DNA from: Oryzisolibacter propanilivorax
Lineage (GTDB): Bacteria; Pseudomonadota; Gammaproteobacteria; Burkholderiales; Burkholderiaceae_C
Length of the DNA: 64,000 nt
Assembly: GCF_900103645.1 (NCBI RefSeq)
Contig: NZ_FNHP01000013.1
Location: forward strand, 1 to 64,000
Direction: 5' to 3'
In this document: piece after piece, positions 46,566 through 55,308 of the stretch
Position numbering within the stretch: position 1 is the stretch's first letter
How the letters are laid out: each line of letters opens with the position of its first letter
The notes under the pieces: model-generated
Seen by the model: only the letters and a program-made list of their open reading frames with translations
Told to the model about the DNA's origin: nothing
The model's database searches: none
Made by a program: the position numbers and the translations under genes

Positions 46566-47215
46566 CCGCCAGGCACATCACGTTCTATCTGGACTTCGTC
46601 TCGCCCTACGCCTGGCTGGCCTTCGAGCAGCTACCGCAGGCGCTGGAGGGCCTGAGCTGGCACGCCAGCTACCGGCCGGTGCTGCTGGGCGCGTTGCTGC
46701 AGCAGCACAACAATCCCGGCCCGGCCGGCATCGCCCCGAAGCGCGACTGGACCTATCGCCACGCCGCCTGGCTGGGCCACAGCCTGGGGTGCGGGCTGGA
46801 CCTGCCGGCGCGCCACCCGTTTCCGCCGCTGCCGCTGCTGCGCCAGGCGCTGATGTGCAGCCGGGACGGCAGCATCAACCGTTTCGTCGCCGGCACGGTG
46901 CTGCGCCACGTCTGGCTGGGCGGGCACGACGCGCTCGATCCCGCGCGCCTGGACGCGCTGGCCGGGGTGCTGGCGCTGCAGGTGCAGGGCGAGCCGGACA
47001 CGGCGCTGGCGCGCGCCAAGGATCTGCTGCGCGCCAACACCGACGCGGCCGCGGCGCGCGGCGTGTTCGGCGTGCCGGCTTTCGAGGTGGACGGGCGGCT
47101 GTTCTGGGGGCTGGACGGTCTGCCCATGCTGCGCGCCTGTCTGCAGGGCGACGCCTGGTTCGACGGCCCGCAGTGGGCAGCGGCCGCAAGCGTGCCGCAA
47201 GGCCTGGGTGGTTGA
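46562..47215 (+). CDS. DsbA-fold 2-hydroxychromene-2-carboxylate isomerase-like protein
   Basis: A 217-residue thioredoxin-superfamily protein of the kappa-GST/HCCA isomerase type. ITFYLDFVSPYAWLAFEQLP carries the active Ser (SPY) that replaces the DsbA cysteine; RDWTYRHAAW and ARGVFGVPAFEVDGRLFWGLDGL are typical. Such enzymes isomerise hydroxychromene carboxylates in naphthalene breakdown, or act as glutathione-dependent isomerases; no other aromatic genes are near, so the substrate is open. Confidence 0.88.
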   Translation: MTARHITFYLDFVSPYAWLAFEQLPQALEGLSWHASYRPVLLGALLQQHNNPGPAGIAPKRDWTYRHAAWLGHSLGCGLDLPARHPFPPLPLLRQALMCSRDGSINRFVAGTVLRHVWLGGHDALDPARLDALAGVLALQVQGEPDTALARAKDLLRANTDAAAARGVFGVPAFEVDGRLFWGLDGLPMLRACLQGDAWFDGPQWAAAASVPQGLGG

Positions 47216-47239
47216 ATCGGCGGGGCCAGAGCCTGCCCC

Positions 47240-49063
47240 ATGCCCAACGCCTTCAACTTTGCCGCCTCGCCCTTCGACTGCCTGACCGCCGAGGAGCAGG
47301 CACTGGTGCGCGCCGGTGTCGACATCGCCTACTACCCCGAGGGTGCGGCGGTGCTGGAGGTGGGCCAGGCGCCCGAGCACCTGTTCGTCATCATCAAGGG
47401 CCACGTCACCCAGCACGACGGCGAGGAGCTGCTGGCCAGCTACGGCCCGGACGACACCTTCGACGGCCGCGCGCTGGTGGCTGGGCGCAGCAGCAGCCGC
47501 TTCGTGGTGGCCGAGGAACTGGTGGCCTACCAGCTGGCGCGCGCCACGGTGCAGGAGCTGATCGCGCGCAACGCCACCTTCGGCGCGCTGCTGTTCGCCG
47601 ACCTGGGGCACAAGCTCGCCACCCTGGCGCAGCGCGCCGAGGCGCACGAGGGCCAGGCGCTGCTGCTGGCGCGCGTCGACCAGGCCTGGCTGCGCCCGGC
47701 GCACTGGGTGGATGCGGGCACCGACATCGTCAGCGTGGCGCGGCTGTTCCAGCAGCAGCGCACCACCAGCGTGCTGGTCACCGGCCTGGCGGGCGCGGCG
47801 GACGGCCTGGGCATCTTCACCGCCAACTCGCTGCAGCTGGCGATCCTGGACGGGCGGCCCCTGGACCAGCTGCCGGTGGGCGCCTTCGCCAGCCATCCGG
47901 TGGTCACCGTGCGCGCCGATGCCACCATCGGCGACGCCATGGCGCTGCTGCTGCGCGCGCGCGTGCACCGGCTGGTGGTGCTGGACGGGCAGGGCGCGGT
48001 GCTGGGCCTGCTGCGGGCGCTGGACCTGTTCGGCTTCGTCGCCAACCGCTCGCACCTGGTGGCGCTGCAGATCGAGCAGGCGCAGGACGTGGACGCGCTG
48101 GCGCAGGCGGCCGGGCAGATCACCGAGCTGCTGGCCACGCTGCAGCGCGGCGGCATGCGTATCGCGCTGATGGCGCAGTTGGTGCAGCAGCTGAATGCGC
48201 GCCTGTTCGAGCGCGCCTGGGCGATGCTCGCGCCGGCCGATCTGCTGGCCAACAGCTGCCTGTTCGTCATGGGCAGCGAGGGGCGCGGCGAGCAGCTGCT
48301 GAAAACCGACCAGGACAACGGCCTGCTGCTGCGCGACGGCTATGCGCCGCCGGCCGACCTGCAGACGATCTGCGAGCGCTTTTCCGAAGTGCTGGCGCGC
48401 TTCGGCTACCCGGAGTGCCCGGGCGGCATCATGCTGCGCAACCCGGCCTGGCGCGGCAGCGAGACCGAGTGGAGCGCGCGCGTGCAGGGCTGGCTGCTGC
48501 GCCCCGAGGGCGAGGCGCTGATGCACCTGGCGATCTTCCTGGACGCGCACGCCGTGGCCGGCGACGCGCGGCTGCTGGCCGGCGTGCGCCGGCGCATGGA
48601 CGCGCTGGCCGCGGGCGGCGACGCGCTGATGGCGCGCTTTGCCCGCGCCATCGACGCCTTCGGAGGGCCGGCGCAGTGGTGGGAGCGGCTGCTGGGCCTG
48701 GGCGCGGCGGCGCCGGTGAACCTGAAAAAAGCCGGCATCTTCCCCATCGTGCATGGCGTGCGCAGCCTGGCGCTGGCGCGCGGCGTGGCCGCCACCGGCA
48801 CCGCCGAGCGCATCGCCGCGCTGACGGCCGATGGCATGCTGGACGCGGCGCTGGCGCAGGAGCTGCTGCAGAGCCTGCATCTGCTGATGCAGCTGCGCCT
48901 GCAGGCCGGGCTGCACCAGCAGCAGCTGCAGCGCCCGGTGACCGGCGAGGTAGACCCGGCGCGCCTGACGTCGCTGGAGCGCGACCTGCTCAAGGACACG
49001 CTGGCGGTGGTCAAGCGCTTCAAGGCGCTGCTGCACCAGCGCCTGCACCTGGACGTGGCGTGA
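47240..49063 (+). CDS. cNMP-binding/CBS/DUF294 nucleotidyltransferase-like protein
   Basis: A 607-residue cytoplasmic signalling protein. Order: cyclic-nucleotide-binding-like domain (about 10-130), two CBS motifs (about 155-275, DIVSVARLFQQQRTTSVLV and ATIGDAMALLLRARVHRLVV), then a nucleotidyltransferase-like DUF294 domain with GSEGRGEQ and TDQDNGLL (about 344-364; the D-x-D-like acidic pair is kept) and a C-terminal DUF294 helical domain. Related to GlnD-like regulators; substrate unknown. The stop overlaps the exonuclease start (GTGA), a common pairing in proteobacteria, where it often neighbours actP. Confidence 0.88.
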   Translation: MPNAFNFAASPFDCLTAEEQALVRAGVDIAYYPEGAAVLEVGQAPEHLFVIIKGHVTQHDGEELLASYGPDDTFDGRALVAGRSSSRFVVAEELVAYQLARATVQELIARNATFGALLFADLGHKLATLAQRAEAHEGQALLLARVDQAWLRPAHWVDAGTDIVSVARLFQQQRTTSVLVTGLAGAADGLGIFTANSLQLAILDGRPLDQLPVGAFASHPVVTVRADATIGDAMALLLRARVHRLVVLDGQGAVLGLLRALDLFGFVANRSHLVALQIEQAQDVDALAQAAGQITELLATLQRGGMRIALMAQLVQQLNARLFERAWAMLAPADLLANSCLFVMGSEGRGEQLLKTDQDNGLLLRDGYAPPADLQTICERFSEVLARFGYPECPGGIMLRNPAWRGSETEWSARVQGWLLRPEGEALMHLAIFLDAHAVAGDARLLAGVRRRMDALAAGGDALMARFARAIDAFGGPAQWWERLLGLGAAAPVNLKKAGIFPIVHGVRSLALARGVAATGTAERIAALTADGMLDAALAQELLQSLHLLMQLRLQAGLHQQQLQRPVTGEVDPARLTSLERDLLKDTLAVVKRFKALLHQRLHLDVA

Positions 49064-49713
49064 CGCGGCGGCTGCCGGATTCGCCCTGGCAGCGCCTGCG
49101 CCGCTGGTGGCTGATGTACCACCTGGGCGACCCGGCGTTCGCCTTCATGTTCGACCCGCCGCCGCCGAACGAGTGGGTGGCGCTGGACTGCGAGACCACC
49201 GGGCTGGACCCGCGCAACGACGAGATCGTCTCCATCGGCGCGGTGCGCATCGTCGGCGAGCGCATCCTGACCAGTCAGCGGCTGGAGCTGCTGGTGCGCC
49301 CCACGCGCGCCGTGCCGGGCGAGAGCGTGCGCATCCACCGCCTGCGCGGGCGCGACCTGCAGGACGGCCTGCCGGTGGACGAGGCGCTGCAGCAGCTGAT
49401 GCGCTTCATCGGCAGCCGGCCGCTGGTGGGCTACTACCTGGAATTCGATCTGGCGATGATCAACCGCGCCGTCTGGCCGCGGCTGGGCATGGGCCTGCCG
49501 CAGCCGCGCATCGAGGTCTCGGCGCTGTACTACGACTATTGTTTTCGCCGCCTGCCGCCGCACGCACAGCAGGCGCCCGACATCGATCTGCGCTTCGACC
49601 GGATGATGCAGGCGCTGGGCCTGCCGCAGCGCGACGCGCACGACGCGCTGAACGACGCGGTGATGGCGGCGCTGGCGTTCATCAAGCTGCGCCGGCTGCT
49701 CGGGCGGCCCTGA
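49060..49713 (+). CDS. DnaQ-like 3'-5' exonuclease
   Basis: A 217-residue DEDDh exonuclease. ALDCETTGLDPRNDEIVSIGAV (Asp-x-Glu), HRLRGRDL, YYLEFDLAMINR (Asp) and RDAHDALNDAV (His, Asp) give the complete active site. The N-terminal ~35 residues (WQRLRRWWLMYHLGDPAF) are an extra, basic extension. GTG start coupled to the DUF294 gene. It is not the main DNA polymerase III epsilon (length and ends differ); a repair or RNA role is possible. Confidence 0.89.
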   Translation: MTRRLPDSPWQRLRRWWLMYHLGDPAFAFMFDPPPPNEWVALDCETTGLDPRNDEIVSIGAVRIVGERILTSQRLELLVRPTRAVPGESVRIHRLRGRDLQDGLPVDEALQQLMRFIGSRPLVGYYLEFDLAMINRAVWPRLGMGLPQPRIEVSALYYDYCFRRLPPHAQQAPDIDLRFDRMMQALGLPQRDAHDALNDAVMAALAFIKLRRLLGRP

Positions 49714-49783
49714 GCGGCCACCGGACAGGCGCGAGGCGGGCTGGCGGCTTCCGCATTCCCTGCCTGCCCATGGCGCGCCAGGC

Positions 49784-49814
49784 AAAAAAAAGCCGGACCC
49801 GAAGGTCCGGCCTT
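49784..49814 (-). terminator. terminator of actP, also usable from the exonuclease side
   Basis: GCCGGACC and GGTCCGGC (49792-49799, 49804-49811) pair around CGAA. Eight A on the plus strand (49784-49791) give a T run for minus-strand transcripts of actP; a shorter CTTT follows on the plus strand. Confidence 0.82.
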
Positions 49815-49869
49815 TCGGGGCCTGTGCCGGCCCCTTGCTTCTCCCTGGGTCTCTCTCGTCGAGAAGCGG

Positions 49870-51609
49870 TCAGTGGCCAGAGGCGCCGGATGCGCCCAGG
49901 CCGGTCTCCGAGCGCACCTGCTGCGCCGGGAAAGCGGCGCGGTCCTTGGCGGCGCGCGCGCTGTTGTCAGTGATGGAGAACAGCCACACGCCGATGAAGC
50001 CGATGGCCATCGAGAACAGCGCCGGCGAGGTGTAGGGGAACAGCGCCGAGCCGGCCGGATTGCCCAGCGTGGCTTCCCACACCGAGGGCGAGACCACCGT
50101 CAGGCCGACCGACGAGATCAGGCCCATGAAGCCGCCGGTCACCGCGCCGCGCGTGGTGCAGTTCTTCCACAGGATGGACAGGATCAGCACCGGGAAGTTG
50201 GCCGAGGCGGCGATGGCAAACGCCAGCGATACCATGAAGGCGATGTTTTGGCGCTCGAAGGCGATGCCCAGCAGCACGGCAATCACGCCCAGCGCCACGG
50301 TGGTGATGCGCGAGACCTTGAGTTCGCTGGCGCTGTCGGCCTTGCCCTTCTTGATGACGGTGGAGTACAGATCGTGCGACACGGCGGAGGCCCCCGACAG
50401 CGTCAGGCCGGCGACCACCGCCAGGATGGTGGCGAAGGCCACGGCCGAGATGAAGCCGTAGAAGATGTTGCCACCGACGGCCTTGGCCACCAGCACCGCG
50501 GCCATGTTGGCCGTGCCGGCGCCGCCCTTGATGACGCCCTTCACCGTGTCAGCCATGTCGGGGTTGGTGAGCACCATGGTGATGGCGCCGAAGCCGATGA
50601 TGAAGATCAGGATGTAGAAGTAGCCGATCCACACCGTGGCCCAGCCCACCGACTTGCGCGCCTCCTTGGCGTTGGGCACGGTGAAGAAGCGCATCAGGAT
50701 GTGCGGCAGGCCGGCGGTGCCGAACATCAGCGCCATGCCGAAGCTGATCGCCGAGATCGGGTCCTTGATGAAACCGCCCGGGCCCATGATGGACAGGCCT
50801 GCCTTCGCGGCCTCTTCAGGGGTTTTGCCGGCGTTGGCGGCGATCTGCGTGCGCACCTCGACGCCCTTGGCGAACAGCGCCTCGGGGCTGAAGCCGTAGT
50901 TGGCCAGCACCATGAACGCCATGAAGGTCACGCCGCACAGCAGCAGCACGGCCTTGATGATCTGCACCCAGGTGGTGGCGGTCATGCCGCCGAACAGCAC
51001 GTAGACCATCATCAGCGCGCCGACGATGACCACGGCGACCCAGTACTCCAGGCCGAACAGCAGCTTGATCAGCTGGCCGGCGCCGACCATCTGCGCGATC
51101 AGGTAGAAGGCCACCACGATCAGCGTGCCCGAGGCGGCGAACATCCGGATGGGCGCCTGCGCGAAGCGGTAGCCGGCCACGTCGGCGAAGGTGAACTTGC
51201 CCAGGTTGCGCAGCCGGTCGGCCATCAGGAAGGTGATGATGGGCCAGCCCACCAGGAAGCCGATGGAGTAGATCAGCCCGTCGTAGCCCGAGGCCATGAC
51301 GGCCGCCGAGATGCCGAGGAAGGACGCCGCCGACATGTAGTCGCCGGCGATCGCCAGGCCGTTCTGAAAGCCGGTGATACCGCCGCCGGCGGTGTAGAAG
51401 TCGGCCGCAGAGCGGGTCTTGGATGCGGCCCACTTGGTGATCCACAGCGTCGCGGCGACGAACACCGCGAACATGATGATGGCCGTCCAGTTGGTGGCCT
51501 GCTGGGCCACCTGGCCCATGTCGGCGCCGGCGGCGTGCGCCTGCGAAACGGCCGTCAGGCCGGCCAGGGCCGCCAGAGCGGCGATGGGAGTCTGCGTGCT
51601 GCGGCTCAT
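49870..51609 (-). CDS. actP: cation/acetate symporter
   Basis: A 579-residue sodium:solute symporter with 13 or so helices and a cleavable N-terminal signal ([17 protein letters not shown]). [76 protein letters not shown] and [11 protein letters not shown] match ActP, the acetate/glycolate permease. Its start overlaps the DUF485 stop (ATGA), the standard yjcH-actP arrangement. Confidence 0.95.
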   Translation of the reverse strand: MSRSTQTPIAALAALAGLTAVSQAHAAGADMGQVAQQATNWTAIIMFAVFVAATLWITKWAASKTRSAADFYTAGGGITGFQNGLAIAGDYMSAASFLGISAAVMASGYDGLIYSIGFLVGWPIITFLMADRLRNLGKFTFADVAGYRFAQAPIRMFAASGTLIVVAFYLIAQMVGAGQLIKLLFGLEYWVAVVIVGALMMVYVLFGGMTATTWVQIIKAVLLLCGVTFMAFMVLANYGFSPEALFAKGVEVRTQIAANAGKTPEEAAKAGLSIMGPGGFIKDPISAISFGMALMFGTAGLPHILMRFFTVPNAKEARKSVGWATVWIGYFYILIFIIGFGAITMVLTNPDMADTVKGVIKGGAGTANMAAVLVAKAVGGNIFYGFISAVAFATILAVVAGLTLSGASAVSHDLYSTVIKKGKADSASELKVSRITTVALGVIAVLLGIAFERQNIAFMVSLAFAIAASANFPVLILSILWKNCTTRGAVTGGFMGLISSVGLTVVSPSVWEATLGNPAGSALFPYTSPALFSMAIGFIGVWLFSITDNSARAAKDRAAFPAQQVRSETGLGASGASGH

Positions 51610-51914
51610 TTCGTCACGTCTTTCAGGATCTGCTCGGTCAGGGCGTCGAAGCGGTTGTTGGCCACGCGCACGTAGTACACGGTGATGGCGATGGTGAAGA
51701 CGATGACGCCCATGCCGATGGGAATGCCCAGCGAGGTGACGCCGCTGCCGATGGGCTGGGCCAGGAATTCCTTGTCGAAGGCGATGAGCGAGATGTAGCC
51801 GTAGTAGACGACCAGCATCAGGATGGTGAGCGTGGCGGCCAGGGGGTTGCGGCGGGCGCGCAACTCCTGGTACTTGGGATGTCGCTGAATCTTTTCCACG
51901 ACGGGATCGGTCAT
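51606..51914 (-). CDS. yjcH: DUF485 membrane protein (YjcH)
   Basis: A 102-residue protein with two membrane helices ([21 protein letters not shown] and [20 protein letters not shown]). [15 protein letters not shown] and [15 protein letters not shown] are family signatures. It is always found before actP and may help the permease, although the mechanism is not known. AGGAGA lies before the start. Confidence 0.93.
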   Translation of the reverse strand: MTDPVVEKIQRHPKYQELRARRNPLAATLTILMLVVYYGYISLIAFDKEFLAQPIGSGVTSLGIPIGMGVIVFTIAITVYYVRVANNRFDALTEQILKDVTK

Positions 51915-51996
51915 GTCTGTCTCCTTGTAATTCGGCAGGACCAGCGGCAGGTCCTGCACAGGGAGAGCCATTCTGCGAAGCGCGTCTGACCGCCTG

Positions 51997-52134
51997 CTTA
52001 CGCTCAAAGTCGCCAGTGCGTTTTGCGCGCGACTTTCCCAAGGAAATCAACGCCCTAGGGTTGTCACCAAGATTGTCGTTTCAGCCCCGTGAGCGGGCGA
52101 TTTTTCGCTTGGCAAAGCGTAAGAAAAGCGTAAG
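51997..52134. promoter_or_regulatory. three AGCGTAAG motifs in the actP/MHS divergent region
   Basis: AAGCGTAAG occurs at 52115-52123 and again at 52126-52134, exactly 11 bases (one helical turn) apart. The complement CTTACGCT occurs at 51997-52004, facing actP. The 293-base gap (51915-52207) holds no gene. The layout suggests that one regulator controls both divergent transporters. The regulator is not identified. Confidence 0.5.
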
Positions 52135-52207
52135 TGGTCCGTTTGATAGTGATTCTCGTCCGGCCCCACAGGACCGGCGGATTCACAACGACAGGAGACA
52201 ACTTCCC

Positions 52208-53899
52208 ATGGCTACCACCACCCTCCCGCTGGCTTCGCGGGCCGTTCCCCGGCCGATGTCGCCGGAAGAAAAGAAGGTCATCTTCGCCTCGTCGCTCGGC
52301 ACCGTGTTCGAGTGGTACGACTTCTATCTCTACGGCTCGCTGGCGGCCATCATCGCCAAGCAGTTCTTCAGCGGCCTGGACGCCGGCGCGGCCTTCATCT
52401 TCGCGCTGCTGGCGTTCGCCGCGGGCTTCCTGGTGCGGCCGTTCGGCGCGCTGGTCTTCGGCCGCCTGGGCGACATGATCGGACGCAAGTACACCTTTTT
52501 GGTGACCATCCTGATCATGGGCGTCTCGACGTTCATCGTCGGCATCCTGCCGTCGTATGCCTCTATCGGCATCGCCGCGCCGGTCATTTTGATCGCGCTG
52601 CGCATGCTGCAGGGCCTGGCGCTGGGCGGCGAGTACGGCGGTGCCGCCACCTACGTGGCCGAGCATGCGCCCAACGGCCGGCGCGGCGCCTACACCTCCT
52701 GGATCCAGACCACCGCCACGCTGGGCCTGTTCCTGTCGCTGTTGGTCATCCTGGGCACGCGCACGCTGATGGGCGAGGCGGTGTTCAACGACTGGGGCTG
52801 GCGCATTCCGTTCCTGGTGTCGATCCTGCTGCTGGCGGTGTCGGTGTGGATCCGCCTGTCACTGTCCGAGTCGCCCGCCTTCCAGAAGATGAAGGCCGAG
52901 GGCAAGACCTCCAAGGCGCCACTGGCCGAGTCGTTCGGGCAGTGGAAAAACCTGAAGATCGTGATCCTGGCGCTGCTGGGCCTGACGGCCGGCCAGGCGG
53001 TGGTCTGGTACACGGGCCAGTTCTACGCGCTGTTCTTCCTGACGCAGCAGCTGAAGGTGGACGCCGTCACCGCCAACCTGATGATCGCCGCGGCACTCCT
53101 GATCGGCACGCCGTTCTTCGTGATCTTCGGCACGCTGTCTGACCGGATCGGCCGCAAACCCATCATCATGCTGGGCTGCGTGCTGGCCGTGCTGACCTAC
53201 TTCCCGGTCTTCAAGGCCCTGACGGGGGCCGCCAACCCGGACCTGGCGCAGGCGCAGGCCACCGCCGGCGTAGTGGTCACGGCCGACCCGGCGACCTGCT
53301 CGTTCCAGGGCAACCCGGTGGCGCGTGACATCGACTTCAAGAGCTCGTGCGACATCGCCAAGCGCTACCTGGTGCAGAACTCCGTGAGCTATGACAACGT
53401 GGCAGGCCCCGCCGGCTCGCCCGCCGTGGTCAAGATCGGCGACAAGACCGTCACCGCACCCATCGGCAATGTCGCCAACCACAAGTTCGACGCCGATAGC
53501 ACCGCTGCCATCGCCGCCTTCAAGAAGGAAATGGCCGAGGATTTGCAGCTGGCCGGCTACCCGACCAAGGCCGACCCGGCGAAGATGGACAAGCTGATGA
53601 TGCTGGTCATCCTGAGCTACCTGGTCATCCTGGTGACCATGGTCTACGGCCCCATCGCCGCCATGCTGGTGGAGCTGTTCCCGACGCGCATCCGCTACAC
53701 CTCGATGAGCCTGCCCTACCACATCGGCAACGGCTGGTTCGGCGGCCTGCTGCCGACCACCTCATTCGCCCTGGTGGCCTCGGCCGGCAACATGTACAGC
53801 GGCCTATGGTATCCCATCGTCATCGCCGGCATGACGGCGGTGATCGGCACGCTGTTCCTGCCCGAGACCAAGGACGTGGACATCTACGCCGATACCTGA
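52208..53899 (+). CDS. MFS transporter of the metabolite:H+ symporter family
   Basis: A 563-residue transporter with 12 helices. FEWYDFYLYGSLAAIIAKQF, VFGRLGDMIGRKYTF, LQGLALGGEYGGAATYVAEHAP and LSDRIGRKPIIMLG are typical of MHS permeases for organic acids and osmolytes. An extra ~120-residue segment (about 338-460) with two cysteines (ATCSFQGNP, KSSCDIAKRY) is placed between helices 8 and 9 and should face the periplasm. AGGAG lies before the ATG. Substrate is probably a carboxylate, given the divergent actP and shared motifs. Confidence 0.88.
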   Translation: MATTTLPLASRAVPRPMSPEEKKVIFASSLGTVFEWYDFYLYGSLAAIIAKQFFSGLDAGAAFIFALLAFAAGFLVRPFGALVFGRLGDMIGRKYTFLVTILIMGVSTFIVGILPSYASIGIAAPVILIALRMLQGLALGGEYGGAATYVAEHAPNGRRGAYTSWIQTTATLGLFLSLLVILGTRTLMGEAVFNDWGWRIPFLVSILLLAVSVWIRLSLSESPAFQKMKAEGKTSKAPLAESFGQWKNLKIVILALLGLTAGQAVVWYTGQFYALFFLTQQLKVDAVTANLMIAAALLIGTPFFVIFGTLSDRIGRKPIIMLGCVLAVLTYFPVFKALTGAANPDLAQAQATAGVVVTADPATCSFQGNPVARDIDFKSSCDIAKRYLVQNSVSYDNVAGPAGSPAVVKIGDKTVTAPIGNVANHKFDADSTAAIAAFKKEMAEDLQLAGYPTKADPAKMDKLMMLVILSYLVILVTMVYGPIAAMLVELFPTRIRYTSMSLPYHIGNGWFGGLLPTTSFALVASAGNMYSGLWYPIVIAGMTAVIGTLFLPETKDVDIYADT

Positions 53900-53945
53900 G
53901 CGGGCACGCTTGCCCGTCTGATGCGCCTGGCTTGTCGGCTGGGCA

Positions 53946-53976
53946 CGAAGGCCTCCGCGGGGGGCTTCGTCCTTTT
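53946..53976 (+). terminator. terminator after the MHS transporter
   Basis: CGAAGGCC and GGGGCTTCG pair around a short loop, followed by TCCTTTT, about 50 bases after the stop. Confidence 0.65.
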
Positions 53977-54163
53977 CTGGCAGGGGGCGCTGCAGTTGTG
54001 GTAGCAAAACATCAGGCCGCCCGCGTAGGACGCCTCCACCGGGCCATGTCAGCGGTCTACCACCTAAAATTGCCTCCCTGGATGTCCAGCGTGATTAGCA
54101 GGCAGACAGAAGCCATCGCAGCACCTGCCCCATCTGATGAACACAATCAATCAAGGATTCCAC

Positions 54164-55150
54164 ATGCAAAAAGCAAACCGCGTGTTGCTCGCCGCTGTCG
54201 CCCTGCTGGGTACCTCGGCCGTCTTCGCCCAGAGCAGCGTCACGCTGTATGGCCGCGTGAACACCAGCGTCGAGCACCAGAAGACCGGTGGCGACAGCCG
54301 CACCGTGATGCAGAACAACTCCTCGCGCTTTGGCTTCAAGGGCGTGGAAGACCTGGGCGGCGGCCTGAAGGCCGGCTTCCAGCTGGAAAGCGGCTTCAAC
54401 TCCGACGACGGCACGGCTTCGGGCTGGACGCACAAGACCAACGGCCTGTCCTTCGCCCGTCAGAGCGAAGTCAACCTGTCGGGTGGCTTCGGCATGGTGC
54501 GCCTGGGCAACTTCACGCCCGAGTCGTACTATGCGACGGCCGACTACGTGAGCATGCACAACCATGACACGGGCACGTCCTCCGACGCCTTCTACTACGA
54601 CCCGGTGTGGTTCGGTGGCCTGAGCACCAAGAACAAGATCGGCTACCGCACTCCCAGCTTCGGCGGCTTCACCCTGGACGCGTCGGTGAACCTGCACGAG
54701 AAGGAAGGCAACCGCAAGAATGGCTACGACCTGGCCGCCAACTACAACGTCGGCGCGCTGAACCTGGGCGCTGGCTACAGCCAGGTGGACGACAACAAGC
54801 AGCTGGGCCTGCGTGCCCTGTTCACCATGGGTCAGTTCGTGGTGGGCGGCTACTACCAGCGTAATGACGAAGACATCCTGGGCACGCGCAACAACTATCG
54901 CCTGGCCGGCATGTACACCCTGGGCGCATCCGAGTTCCACCTGAACGTGGGCCGCGCCAGCAAATGGGAAAACGTCGCCAACAGCGCCGCTACCCAGTAC
55001 ACCCTGGGCTACAACTACAACCTGAGCAAGCGCACCAAGGTCTACGCCTTCTACACCAAGGTGGACAACAAGTCGGGCGCCGACTACGCCACTGGCCTGC
55101 AGGGCGTGGACTTCCGCTCCATCGCCCTGGGCGTGCGCCACAACTTCTGA
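54164..55150 (+). CDS. general porin (Bordetella/Comamonas Omp32 type)
   Basis: A 328-residue outer-membrane trimeric porin: signal peptide (VLLAAVALLGTSAVFAQ), first strand SSVTLYGRVNTSVEH, SSRFGFKGVEDLGGGLKAGFQLESGF, the L3 region following RLGNFTPESYYATADYVS, and the terminal strand ALGVRHNF ending in Phe. AAGGA lies before the ATG at 54164; an upstream in-frame ATG at 54137 lacks one. The slightly lower GC and regular codon choice suggest high expression. A perfect terminator follows. Confidence 0.93.
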   Translation: MQKANRVLLAAVALLGTSAVFAQSSVTLYGRVNTSVEHQKTGGDSRTVMQNNSSRFGFKGVEDLGGGLKAGFQLESGFNSDDGTASGWTHKTNGLSFARQSEVNLSGGFGMVRLGNFTPESYYATADYVSMHNHDTGTSSDAFYYDPVWFGGLSTKNKIGYRTPSFGGFTLDASVNLHEKEGNRKNGYDLAANYNVGALNLGAGYSQVDDNKQLGLRALFTMGQFVVGGYYQRNDEDILGTRNNYRLAGMYTLGASEFHLNVGRASKWENVANSAATQYTLGYNYNLSKRTKVYAFYTKVDNKSGADYATGLQGVDFRSIALGVRHNF

Positions 55151-55197
55151 TCGCGTTCGCAAGAACTTCCAAGGCCGCGCCCGCGCGGCCTGGCCAG

Positions 55198-55227
55198 GCC
55201 CCATACGCAGGTATGGGGCTTTTTTTT
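55198..55227 (+). terminator. porin terminator
   Basis: GCCCCATAC and GTATGGGGC pair perfectly around GCAG, followed by eight T. About 50 bases after the porin stop. Confidence 0.95.
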
Positions 55228-55308
55228 GCCTAGGGATTTTGGCCATGGATGGGCGCAGACCGCGAGGTTCTGCTGGAATTGGCGCTCTTCGCCCCCATAA
55301 CTGCCTCC

